A DNA stretch of 20,484 nt from B3-G11 sp036985855. Its GTDB lineage: Bacteria > Actinomycetota > Acidimicrobiia > Spongiisociales > UBA5794. The stretch covers positions 1 through 20,484 of the forward strand of contig BTQL01000039.1 of NCBI GenBank assembly GCA_036985855.1, written 5' to 3'. Made by a program: the position numbers and the translations under genes. The notes beneath the pieces are model-generated. The model worked only from the letters and a program-made list of their open reading frames with translations. It was not told the origin of the DNA and did not search any database. Shown here one piece after another: positions 1 through 6,550 of the stretch; within the stretch, counting starts at the first letter, position 1; every line of letters begins with the position of its first letter.

Positions 1-58
1 GCCGGTCGGCGTCAACACGCCCCTTGGAGGAAGGCTGCATTGTGTCGAACCCTCTCTC

Positions 59-90
59 TTGACATTCCTGTCAGCTGGAAGGTGTATGTT
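59..90 (+). promoter_or_regulatory. Putative promoter of the small ORF-flavoprotein unit
   Basis: A perfect TTGACA lies at 59-64. Downstream is TATGTT at 85-90 (20-nt spacer, longer than ideal), or the poorer TGTATG at 83-88 (18-nt spacer). A start site near 97 would give a leader of about 20 nt carrying the strong GGAGG at 109-113. The -35 box overlaps a short dyad, TGACA-TTCC-TGTCA (60-73), which could be an operator. The spacer is non-ideal, so this is tentative. Confidence 0.4.
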
Positions 91-119
91 GGCAGCGATG
101 GGGACGTAGGAGGGTTGCG

Positions 120-236
120 ATGATCACTTGGAACGCGTTCTGGCTGGTGCCGGTTCTCCCGACCATCGGCGAGTTGACGCGGCGCGCCATGGTTTCGGTT
201 TCTCCCCTAGCGGAGGACGGAGGCCTGTCACGATGA
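120..236 (+). CDS. Small coupled ORF, 38-aa hypothetical protein or leader peptide
   Basis: I do not recognise this protein. An ATG at 120 follows a strong ribosome binding site, GGAGG at 109-113, with 6-nt spacing. The frame runs 38 codons and its TGA (234-236) overlaps the ATG (233-235) of the flavoprotein gene as ATGA, the classic geometry of translational coupling. Third codon positions are mostly G or C, as in real genes here. The product begins MITWNAFWLVPVLPTIGE, a short hydrophobic and aromatic stretch with two prolines, followed by Arg-Arg and a polar tail, so it might touch the membrane. An in-frame stop at 60-62 and no earlier good start support the ATG at 120. It could be a functional small protein or only a leader that tunes translation of the next gene. 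Confidence 0.55.
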   Translation: MITWNAFWLVPVLPTIGELTRRAMVSVSPLAEDGGLSR

Positions 237-1429
237 CGAAGACGGCCAGCCGGATCGACGACTACGACGCGGTGATCATCGGGTCGAGCTTTGCTGGGCT
301 CGCTGCTGCGAGTCAGCTCCGGGATGCGGGGCGAGTCCTGCTTGTGGATCGGGAACCTCTGGGAGCGGGCGAGACGTCGGCGTGCGGAACGCTCCTCGCG
401 GTGCTCGAGCGCCTCGACGCGCTCGATGCCCTGGAGCAGGTCCATCCGCAGATCGCGGTCAATGCGGCAGGACGACGGATCACTTTTCGTCCCGGCTATG
501 CCTTTGCCACTTTCGACTACCGCACGCTGTGTGAGATCCTTGCGAGCCGGCTTGAAGGGGTCGAGACGGCCGTGGCGACCATGGGTGGCGTCGACGCGGA
601 CGGCGCGCTGGTGATCGGGGACCGCCGAGTGCGATGCCGAGTTCTCGTCGACGCGTCGGGCTGGCGTGCGGTCCTGGCCCGGGAACACGGCGCTCCGCCT
701 CCCGATCCCGCTCACCGCAGTGTCGGTAGCGAGTTGCGCCATGGCCATGGTGGTTACGACCTCGAGCTCTGGCTTCGCCCCGACGAGTCCCCGGATGGCG
801 TGTTCTGGGCGTTCCCTGCGGGCGGCCACACCCGCGAAGGCGTCGCCTCCTACACCGGTCGCGGCGCTGGGCTGCGCTCGGCATTGGCTCGCTTCGTCAA
901 CGAGGAGAGCCTGCCGTCTCGCGCGGTACACGGCGGAGTGTTCCCATCCCGCCTACGCGATCCGGTAGCCGGACCGGTGTTCGTTGTGGGTGACGCCGCG
1001 GGACAATGCCTGCCAGTCAGCGGTGAAGGCATCCGCCCTGCGCTGGTATGGGGCCAAGAGGCCGGTCGCCAGGCCGCCCGGGTGTTGCGGGGCGACAGCA
1101 CTCTCGACGCTGCGCTGGCGGCGTATCGGAACCAGGTACTGGCCCACCGACGGCTGTACCGCACGCTCGAGTGGCTCCAAGCCGCGATGTTGCACGTGCC
1201 CCACAGGCTCTTGCCGGTCGGGGTGTCGCTCTTCACCCAGGGTCCGTCGGGACGCTCCGCGGCGCGTTGGTACTGGGATGTCGCTGACCCTGACACGCTT
1301 GAGATCGCTCCCGGCGTACGGAGCGTCACACGGGCGACCGCCGCGCAGAGTGCTATCGGACGGGTAGGCGCGCTACCCAATGTCGTCAGTGATGCCGCGG
1401 ATTCACATGCTGCGGCGCCGATCCGCTGA
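233..1429 (+). CDS. FAD-dependent oxidoreductase, geranylgeranyl reductase family
   Basis: A 398-aa flavoprotein of the geranylgeranyl reductase / lycopene-cyclase-like superfamily, whose members reduce or rearrange isoprenoid or other unsaturated substrates using FAD. Seen: an N-terminal Rossmann dinucleotide-binding motif after a beta strand (VIIGSSFAGLAAA, residues 14-26), an acidic residue closing the fold (VDRE, 38-41), DASG at 139-142, and the second FAD motif GDAAGQCLPVSGEGIRPAL (253-271), which is characteristic of this family. The start is the ATG at 233, with GGAGG at 219-223 and another at 212-216; an upstream in-frame extension would be proline/arginine-rich and lacks this ribosome binding site. 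The gene is coupled by ATGA to the 38-aa ORF. Substrate is unknown: isoprenoid chain reduction, a quinone side chain or a secondary metabolite are all possible. No isoprenoid genes are visible nearby. The tail after residue 355 looks low in conservation. Confidence 0.85.
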   Translation: MTKTASRIDDYDAVIIGSSFAGLAAASQLRDAGRVLLVDREPLGAGETSACGTLLAVLERLDALDALEQVHPQIAVNAAGRRITFRPGYAFATFDYRTLCEILASRLEGVETAVATMGGVDADGALVIGDRRVRCRVLVDASGWRAVLAREHGAPPPDPAHRSVGSELRHGHGGYDLELWLRPDESPDGVFWAFPAGGHTREGVASYTGRGAGLRSALARFVNEESLPSRAVHGGVFPSRLRDPVAGPVFVVGDAAGQCLPVSGEGIRPALVWGQEAGRQAARVLRGDSTLDAALAAYRNQVLAHRRLYRTLEWLQAAMLHVPHRLLPVGVSLFTQGPSGRSAARWYWDVADPDTLEIAPGVRSVTRATAAQSAIGRVGALPNVVSDAADSHAAAPIR

Positions 1430-1466
1430 TCGACCCGATTCGCCCACGTCGGTCAGAAACCCTGAA

Positions 1467-1513
1467 CCTGACTGGCAGTCGAGGGGTCCGGGGTTCGAAT
1501 TCCGTCAGCTCCA
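1467..1513 (+). tRNA. Decayed 3' half of tRNA-Ala(GGC), putative attachment-site scar
   Basis: The stretch reads as tRNA positions 27-73. The anticodon arm is CCTGA-CTGGCAG-TCGAG (1467-1483) with anticodon GGC at 1474-1476. A variable region follows, then a T loop TTCGAAT (1494-1500), the acceptor 3' strand CAGCTCC (1506-1512) and A at 1513. It resembles actinobacterial tRNA-Ala(GGC). No D arm or 5' acceptor strand precedes it, and both the T stem (CGGGG against TCCGT) and the anticodon stem contain mismatches, so it is not functional. A 3'-only tRNA fragment is what site-specific integration into a tRNA gene leaves at the distal end of an element. A simple degraded tRNA pseudogene is the alternative. 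Confidence 0.6.
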
Positions 1514-1630
1514 CGGGAGAGAGAAACGCTGGAACCTCGGCTTCGGCTGGGATTTCAGCGCTTCCATGTCACCCGTCTTGAATGCGTCATGTCCTTCACG
1601 ATGAAGAGCTACGTTCGGATGTTCTTCCAT
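1505..1630 (-). pseudogene. Truncated SnoaL/NTF2-like protein, N-terminal fragment
   Basis: On the minus strand an ATG at 1630 opens a 41-codon frame beginning MEEHPNVALHREGHDAFKTG and continuing DMEALKS. This is the typical first helix of SnoaL-like (NTF2-fold) proteins, in which a helix with a GY/GHxAF core and then GDxEAL precede the catalytic or ligand-binding barrel. The expected continuation (a leucine/aspartate-rich strand entering the barrel) is absent: after about residue 26 the frame runs through the terminator hairpin and stops at 1505-1507, inside the tRNA remnant. A complete SnoaL domain needs roughly 110-140 residues, so this is a broken gene. The break lies within about 40 nt of the tRNA scar, suggesting one rearrangement produced both. 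The call rests on a short stretch of similarity recognised by eye. Confidence 0.5.
1527..1560. terminator. Bidirectional hairpin terminator with CUUCGG loop
   Basis: A 15-bp stem (1527-1541 with 1546-1560) has one mismatch (C1535/A1552) and a few G-U pairs. It is closed by a C(TTCG)G tetraloop on the plus strand, an exceptionally stable RNA loop. Read on the minus strand, the stem is followed directly by TTTCTCTCTCC (1526-1516), a reasonable U-rich tail. It would therefore terminate the minus-strand kinase-lyase operon. On the plus strand the tail is weaker (CTTCC), but the position just past the tRNA remnant fits an inherited tRNA terminator. Confidence 0.65.
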
Positions 1631-1781
1631 TGGGGACTGCCTTCGTTGGTCCCAAGTCCTTGCGGCTCTGCGCCTCGTTACCGGTACGTACCGAAGCGCC
1701 TCTAGTTCGAGCGTACACCCCCGCGCCCTGCCGATGTTGGGCGGTTGGGTCTCAGCACCCATCCCTGGTTTGACCGGTGAC

Positions 1782-3293
1782 CTACGTGTCTTCGATCTCG
1801 TAGATCCGGTCGATGTAGCGGGCGATGATCTTCGCGACGGCAGCGCGTGAGGGGAACGTTGCGGCCATGCCGTACATCGGAGCTGCACCCGTTTTGGCCT
1901 CACCGCCGGTGGCCCGTGTTTCGTCGACGATATCCGCAAGGTCAGTGAGGAGACGCTCCACAACGCCCGGTTTCGTGTGACGCAACGTGACGGCGATGTG
2001 GACGGCAGGCGGATGATGCAATCCGTTCAGACTCCAGCCCCGCTCCGCCATGCGCGCCATGACCTCGTAGATATCGATCTCATCGGAACCGAATGCGACC
2101 ACCCACAGCGGGTCCCCGAGCACGTAGAGGCCGTCGACCTTCGCGATGCCCACCTTGATGCGATTCCCGGTCTCGAGAATGGACCTCGTGGCTCTCAGGT
2201 AACCGTCCTCACCCATCGACACCAGTGCAGCCCATGCGGCGGCGACGAGTCCCCCGGGGCGACTCCCTGCAAGGGTGGGGGAGTAGTAGAGCCCTCCGGG
2301 CCATTCGGTTGCGACGTAGAACTGATGTCTGCGGAGATCCCGACCGCGATAGAGGACCACCGATGTGCCCTTGGCTGCGTAGCCGTACTTGTGGGTGTCT
2401 GCCGACATCGACGTCACGCCCGGTAGACGGAAGTCGAAAGGAGGGATGTCGTAGCCGAGGCGTTCGGCCCACGGCAGCACGAACCCACCCAGGCACGCAT
2501 CGGTGTGGAATCCCACGCCTCGCTCTCTTGCCATCGTGGAAAGCTCGGCAATAGGGTCGATCACACCGTGGGGGAATCCGGGAGCGGAACCTGCGACGAC
2601 TACCGTCCGTTTCGTCATCGCGTTGGCCATGGCATCGATGTCTGCACGGAAGTCGTCATTGACGGGGACGCGAACCTGCTCGTAGCCGAAGTAGGCGGCG
2701 GCCTTGTCGAAGGCGACATGTGCAGAGTTGGGAATGACCATCTGGGGCCTGTCGATCCCTGCGCGGTCCCGATATGCCTTCATCGCCATGATGATCGACT
2801 CGGTGCCTCCCGACGTCACAGTCCCGACGATCTCGTCACCTGCCTGTGCTGCGACCCCACCCCCGAGCATGCCGGCCGTCATCGCGACAACCTCGGCCTC
2901 GAACTTCATCCCCGACGGCCACACGTCGAGGTGGAGCGGATTGGACTGGGATTGCAGCGCATAGACCTCGTTGAGGAATTCGATGTGCTCGCGGTCACCG
3001 TGGTAGACGGCACCGGAGGCGTACCCCTCACTCCACTCCGTGCGTTCGGCATCGGCGAGCGCGGAGATGTCCGCGATGATCTCATCGTGCGGGCGACCGG
3101 TCTCGGGGAGCCGTGCATAGACGGGGACGTCCACGTCTGGCCGAACCACCGGCGCGGCATCGATCATCGCTTCGTACTCGGATTCGAGGACGGCCCGCAC
3201 TTTGGGAATCTTCCCGGCTCCGCCGATGATGGCCGACGCGAGACGAGGAGGGAGCCTATCGAGGAGTTTCTTGGCGCGTTCGGTGGTGCTCAT
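1782..3293 (-). CDS. Sphingosine-1-phosphate-lyase-like PLP-dependent enzyme
   Basis: A 503-aa member of the PLP fold-type I group II decarboxylase family, closest in motif pattern to sphingosine-1-phosphate lyase, which cleaves phosphorylated long-chain amino alcohols to an aldehyde and phosphoethanolamine. Seen: SGGTESI phosphate-binding loop (161-167), histidine in NSAHVAFDKA (189-198) stacking on the cofactor, HTDACLGG with the pyridine-nitrogen aspartate D265, and the lysine motif DTHKYGYAAKG (299-309) with K302 as the Schiff-base residue. The late motif GWSLNGLHHPPAVHI (419-433) is also typical. Unlike eukaryotic lyases it shows no obvious N-terminal membrane anchor, so it is probably soluble. 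The ATG at 3293 is preceded by GAGGG; a TTG four codons earlier overlaps the kinase stop and is less likely. It lies 8 nt after the kinase gene, so they are co-transcribed. The true substrate is unknown. Confidence 0.85.
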   Translation of the reverse strand: MSTTERAKKLLDRLPPRLASAIIGGAGKIPKVRAVLESEYEAMIDAAPVVRPDVDVPVYARLPETGRPHDEIIADISALADAERTEWSEGYASGAVYHGDREHIEFLNEVYALQSQSNPLHLDVWPSGMKFEAEVVAMTAGMLGGGVAAQAGDEIVGTVTSGGTESIIMAMKAYRDRAGIDRPQMVIPNSAHVAFDKAAAYFGYEQVRVPVNDDFRADIDAMANAMTKRTVVVAGSAPGFPHGVIDPIAELSTMARERGVGFHTDACLGGFVLPWAERLGYDIPPFDFRLPGVTSMSADTHKYGYAAKGTSVVLYRGRDLRRHQFYVATEWPGGLYYSPTLAGSRPGGLVAAAWAALVSMGEDGYLRATRSILETGNRIKVGIAKVDGLYVLGDPLWVVAFGSDEIDIYEVMARMAERGWSLNGLHHPPAVHIAVTLRHTKPGVVERLLTDLADIVDETRATGGEAKTGAAPMYGMAATFPSRAAVAKIIARYIDRIYEIEDT

Positions 3294-3301
3294 GGGTGCC
3301 C

Positions 3302-4855
3302 TCAAGCGTTGATGCGACGGTAGATGCCGCGGTTGGCCTTGTGGATCTTTCGGAACGTGTCATAGCCAGCGTCGTACACCGGCCGATTCACGGGGTCCGG
3401 TCTGCGTTCCGCTGCGGTTGGTGCGGTCTTGTCGATGTCCTCCCATGCGACGTTGCCGAGTGCTGCGTGGGCAAGCATCCCCGCGCCGCGAACGTTGACC
3501 CACAGTGGTTCGCCCCGCTGGAGGATCGTACGGTCGAGCACGTCGGCGTGGATCTGCGCCCACAGGTCGGATTGGGCACCACCACCAACCATTGAGATTG
3601 GGTCAAGGCGTCGCTTCGTGAACCGCTCTACGGTTTCGAGCAGCCACCGCGTGTTGTATGCCACGCCTTCGAACACCGCGCGGATCATCTCGTCGCGCCC
3701 GGTGTCGAGGGACTGATTGAAGAACCCTGCCCTGAGTTTGGAATCCTCCACAGGGGTGCGCTCCCCGTAGAGCCACGGTGTGAATACGACTCCATTGGAT
3801 CCCGCGGGAACGGTGTTTGCGATGTCGTTGAGTTCTCGGTACATCGAGTCGTCTGTTGGCCGATTCGGGTAGAGGACAGAGGCCAGCCAGTCGATGGCTT
3901 TGCCCGCGGTCTCCTGCTCGTTGGCAACGAACCACTTGCCCGGTACAGCGGCAGGGAGCGATGCGATCGAGTGGAAGAGGTCGGTCTTCTTGTATGGCAC
4001 GTGACACGTGAGCCACGACGACGTACCGATGTACAGGTGGGCTGCGTGGTCGCGAACGGTTCCTGCGCCGATCGCCGCAGATGAGACGTCGGGGGTGCCT
4101 GCAATGACAGGTGTCCCTGCGGTGAGCCCGAGGTCGTCTGCGGCGGTCTCGCTGAGGCCACCGATGACCTCGGTGGCGTGAACCAGTTCGGGGAGCTGGC
4201 TCCGTTTGAGACCCGCATACACCAGCAGGTCGTCGTGGTATTCGACCGCGTCCGGGTTGCGATTGTCGGTGAGCCAATGCAGCGCGATCGAGTCGTATGA
4301 CGCGACGGTCCTGCCGGTGAGACGGAGGTTCAGGTAGTCCTTCGGCTCGAGGAACGTTTCGGCCCTCCGATAGACATCGGGCTGCTCGTTGCGTAGGTAG
4401 AGGATGTGGGCGATCGGATCCTTCCCCGATCCCGACGGGGCGCCTCCGGTCGTGCTGATCCACCGACGGACGCGGAGCGGCCCGAAACCTTCGAACCTAA
4501 CCGGCCCGGATCCGGTGAGATCGTGCAGGTACGGAGCGCCTCGAGAATCCATCCAGATGATCGCATTGCCGATCGGCTCTCCGTTGCCGTCCACAGCGAC
4601 CGTGCCCGACCATTGTGAGGTGACAGACACGGCTGCGACATCGATACCGGGGGAGGAATCGATTGCTGCCCTCGTCGCAGTCACGATCGCGTCCCACCAC
4701 GCTTGCGGGTCCTGCTCTGCACCGCCGGACCCGTCGAGGAGGAGCGGAACCGGCTCGGTCGCCTTGCCCATGATCTCTCCGCGAGACGAGACCAATGCGA
4801 CCTTCGGTCCGGAAGTTCCAAGATCGATTGCGAGGACAAACGCTGACGCTTTCAC
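3302..4855 (-). CDS. FGGY-family carbohydrate kinase (xylulokinase-like)
   Basis: A 517-aa ATP-dependent kinase of the FGGY family (ASKHA fold), which phosphorylates sugars or polyols such as xylulose, glycerol, ribulose or gluconate in the cytoplasm. Seen: phosphate-1 loop AIDLGTSGPKVAL (9-21), the catalytic aspartate region AGTPDVSSAAIGAG (252-265) with D256 as probable base, phosphate-2 loop YIGTSSWLTCH (275-285), and the C-terminal adenosine-side motif MVGGGAQSDLWAQI (422-435). The length fits the family. I chose the GTG at 4855 because the conserved fold begins at residue 7 and a -10-like TATCGT lies 7 nt upstream (4863-4868), the leaderless pattern seen elsewhere here. A GTG at 4915 would add 20 unconserved residues. 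It leads a two-gene operon with the PLP lyase. Motifs do not settle the substrate; xylulokinase is only the nearest named relative. Confidence 0.82.
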   Translation of the reverse strand: MKASAFVLAIDLGTSGPKVALVSSRGEIMGKATEPVPLLLDGSGGAEQDPQAWWDAIVTATRAAIDSSPGIDVAAVSVTSQWSGTVAVDGNGEPIGNAIIWMDSRGAPYLHDLTGSGPVRFEGFGPLRVRRWISTTGGAPSGSGKDPIAHILYLRNEQPDVYRRAETFLEPKDYLNLRLTGRTVASYDSIALHWLTDNRNPDAVEYHDDLLVYAGLKRSQLPELVHATEVIGGLSETAADDLGLTAGTPVIAGTPDVSSAAIGAGTVRDHAAHLYIGTSSWLTCHVPYKKTDLFHSIASLPAAVPGKWFVANEQETAGKAIDWLASVLYPNRPTDDSMYRELNDIANTVPAGSNGVVFTPWLYGERTPVEDSKLRAGFFNQSLDTGRDEMIRAVFEGVAYNTRWLLETVERFTKRRLDPISMVGGGAQSDLWAQIHADVLDRTILQRGEPLWVNVRGAGMLAHAALGNVAWEDIDKTAPTAAERRPDPVNRPVYDAGYDTFRKIHKANRGIYRRINA

Positions 4856-4862
4856 GGGCCGA

Positions 4863-4868
4863 ACGATA
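4863..4868 (-). promoter_or_regulatory. Putative -10 box of kinase-lyase operon (leaderless)
   Basis: On the minus strand TATCGT (TANNNT) ends 7 nt before the GTG at 4855. Transcription would start at or within a base or two of the start codon. No ribosome binding site is visible there. A -35 element is not clear; a weak GTGAAC sits 16-17 nt upstream. Confidence 0.4.
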
Positions 4869-4946
4869 CCTGTCCACGCGAGGGGTTCACGTTCTCGTGT
4901 TCCGCTATCGGGCACCGGATACCCGCCGCAGGCTGATTCGAGACTT

Positions 4947-4974
4947 TCGACAGTGATTGCGGTTCCGTTACGCT
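4947..4974 (+). promoter_or_regulatory. Putative sigma70-type promoter, leaderless, of transglutaminase-like gene
   Basis: TCGACA (4947-4952) and TACGCT (4969-4974) are separated by 16 nt and form a plausible vegetative promoter. The hexamer ends 8 nt before the ATG at 4983, so the transcript would begin at about the start codon. No Shine-Dalgarno sequence precedes the ATG, which agrees with a leaderless mRNA. Confidence 0.5.
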
Positions 4975-4982
4975 TGGTGGTG

Positions 4983-5651
4983 ATGGTCGACCCTGCTTAC
5001 CTGTGCCCCACCGCTCATGTCGACGCCGACCATCCGGCGGTCAGAGAGTTCGCCGAGGGAACCGTTGCCGGGCTCACTACTCCCAGAGAGAAGGCGGTTG
5101 CTCTGTTCTACGCCGTGCGAGACGGGATCCGCTACACGCCATATGGCATAGATCTCTCTCCGGAGGCGATGCGGGCCAGCGCCACCCTCTCGGAGGGGAA
5201 GGGCTTCTGCATACCGAAAGCGTTACTGCTCACAGCGTCCGCCCGAGCGGTTGGTGTGCCAGCCCGGCTCGGCTTCGCTGATGTTCGCAACCATCTCGCC
5301 TCCCAGCGCCTCCTCGATCTCATGGGAGGCAACGAGGTGTTCGCCTGGCACGCCTTCACCGAGTTCTTTCTCAACGATCGATGGCTGAAGGCCACTCCCG
5401 CATTCGACATCGGTCTGTGCGAACGATTCGGAGTGCGCCCCCTCGAGTTCGACGGTACGACAGACGCCCTATTCCACCCCTTTGACGCCGCGGGGCGCCC
5501 ACACATGGAGTACGTTCGTGAGCGCGGCTCGTACGCCGACCTTCCTCTCGAGGAGATCCGGGAGACCTTCGAGCGCCTCTATCCGGCCTGGGTCGAGGGA
5601 AAACCGGACGGCGACCTCCATGCTGAAGCCACCGCGGAAGGTTCTATCTGA
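4983..5651 (+). CDS. Transglutaminase-like superfamily protein
   Basis: A 222-aa protein with a transglutaminase-like (papain-fold) core. Seen: the nucleophile motif EGKGFCIPKALLLTASARA (71-89) with Cys76 at the start of a helix, then GVPARLGFADV (91-101), the histidine in FAWHAFTEFFLNDRW (120-134) with His123, and an aspartate after the next strand (TPAFDIG, Asp142). The Cys-His-Asp triad therefore looks intact. Bacterial members are usually hydrolases or amidases rather than protein cross-linkers. There is no signal peptide or membrane segment, so a cytoplasmic role is likely. It is divergent from the kinase-lyase operon, sharing a 127-nt control region, and converges on the ABC operon. The ATG at 4983 is chosen from the promoter spacing and the start of conserved sequence. 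The biological substrate cannot be told from sequence. Confidence 0.8.
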   Translation: MVDPAYLCPTAHVDADHPAVREFAEGTVAGLTTPREKAVALFYAVRDGIRYTPYGIDLSPEAMRASATLSEGKGFCIPKALLLTASARAVGVPARLGFADVRNHLASQRLLDLMGGNEVFAWHAFTEFFLNDRWLKATPAFDIGLCERFGVRPLEFDGTTDALFHPFDAAGRPHMEYVRERGSYADLPLEEIRETFERLYPAWVEGKPDGDLHAEATAEGSI

Positions 5652-5755
5652 CGCTCGGACCGGGCACACCCAGTGTGGTCATCGCACCGCCCACTTGCAC
5701 GATCTCTCCGAACCTGCGATGGATTGGTACACGAATGCCACTGTCGAGAGCCTCG

Positions 5756-6550
5756 TCACAGCTCCAGACGCTGGTACACCAGTGCAGCGCCTGCCGCAAA
5801 CGCAAGCGATGCAACGATCGTCCACGCTACGGCGCTCGTCGCACCGAGAGGGTCGCCGTAGACGTACTCGGTCACCGTGCTCCAGTTGCCAAGCTGGTCG
5901 CTGATCAGGCCCGCCGGGGTGTAGGTATCCCAGCCGCTCCACAGCTCACGGGGGGGTGTCCGGGCGATGGCGTACACGAACAAGGTGATGAGCGACACAA
6001 CGCCGCGGCGGCGGATCACGGTCCCGAGGAGGGCCGTCAGCGTGATGAAGAACGCCACGATGAGCGAGATGATTAGGAGGGTGACGAGGAACCGGCCGAG
6101 CGGCGGGGCCTCCGGTGTGACGAATCGGTAGGGCCGCACCTTCGGCAACCACCAGTAGGCGACAAGCCCGGGGATGAGGATCCCGGTCGCCGACAGCCCG
6201 ATCCACAGGCCGGCGAGCTTGCCGCCGACATAGCCCCATCGTGGGACCGGCTTGGACACCGTCCACGACGCGACCCCACTGCGGTACTCCCCAACCACCG
6301 TGGCCTCGGCGAGCACGATGGCGGCTAGGGGAACGAACAGTAAGAGCATGGTGATCAGCGACTGGTATCCGAGACTTCCGAACGGCGTGTGCTGAGTCAC
6401 GACGGTGAAGTAGAGCCACCCGTCGATCATCAGCAACCAGAAGACGAGGTGGAATAGGCCCCGGGCACCGATCCACCGGGCGAGCTCACCGCGCAGGACC
6501 CCCGTGGATCCGACCCATGCAACACCGGCTGTGTGTGTGTCAATCGCCAT
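5756..6550 (-). CDS. ABC-2-type transporter permease, second module
   Basis: A 264-aa integral membrane protein with about six predicted hydrophobic segments (roughly 34-52, 65-84, 112-134, 154-176, 184-197, 238-258). Between the second and third lies the cytoplasmic coupling segment GEYRSGVASWTVSKPVPRWG (87-106), matching the ABC-2 permease pattern in which a G-E-x-x-x-G-T/V-A motif precedes a VSKPVPR-like loop. The ATG at 6550 sits inside the end of the upstream ATPase gene (11-nt overlap ATGGCGATTGA) with GGGAG just upstream, so it is translationally coupled. It ends the five-gene operon. Its partner should be the ATPase immediately upstream. Exported substrate unknown; related systems move lipids, peptides, antibiotics or other envelope components. 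The sequence is diverged from the other permease in the operon but has the same layout. Confidence 0.85.
   Translation of the reverse strand: MAIDTHTAGVAWVGSTGVLRGELARWIGARGLFHLVFWLLMIDGWLYFTVVTQHTPFGSLGYQSLITMLLLFVPLAAIVLAEATVVGEYRSGVASWTVSKPVPRWGYVGGKLAGLWIGLSATGILIPGLVAYWWLPKVRPYRFVTPEAPPLGRFLVTLLIISLIVAFFITLTALLGTVIRRRGVVSLITLFVYAIARTPPRELWSGWDTYTPAGLISDQLGNWSTVTEYVYGDPLGATSAVAWTIVASLAFAAGAALVYQRLEL

Noticed and set aside
8..21. Small hairpin GGCGT-CAAC-ACGCC at the left edge
   Set aside because: The 5-bp stem has no U-tail. It could terminate a gene to the left, but none is visible in the window.
71..931. Open minus-strand frame opposite the flavoprotein
   Set aside because: It overlaps the FAD motifs in antisense, is low in hydrophobic structure and has no family resemblance.
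1682..1693. 12-bp palindrome CGGTACGTACCG downstream of the PLP lyase gene
   Set aside because: It lies downstream of a gene and far from any promoter, is a single copy, and has no flanking symmetry. Chance is a fair explanation.
4856..4915. Upstream GTG start for the FGGY kinase
   Set aside because: The extra 20 residues have no family counterpart and would place the start upstream of the best -10 box. The GTG at 4855 fits the conserved N-terminus.
5658..5680. Possible terminator hairpin between the transglutaminase-like gene and the ABC operon
   Set aside because: The best stem (CACAC/GTGTG plus an outer 3 bp with a 4-nt bulge) is short and has no U-tract. It is not better than chance in this composition.
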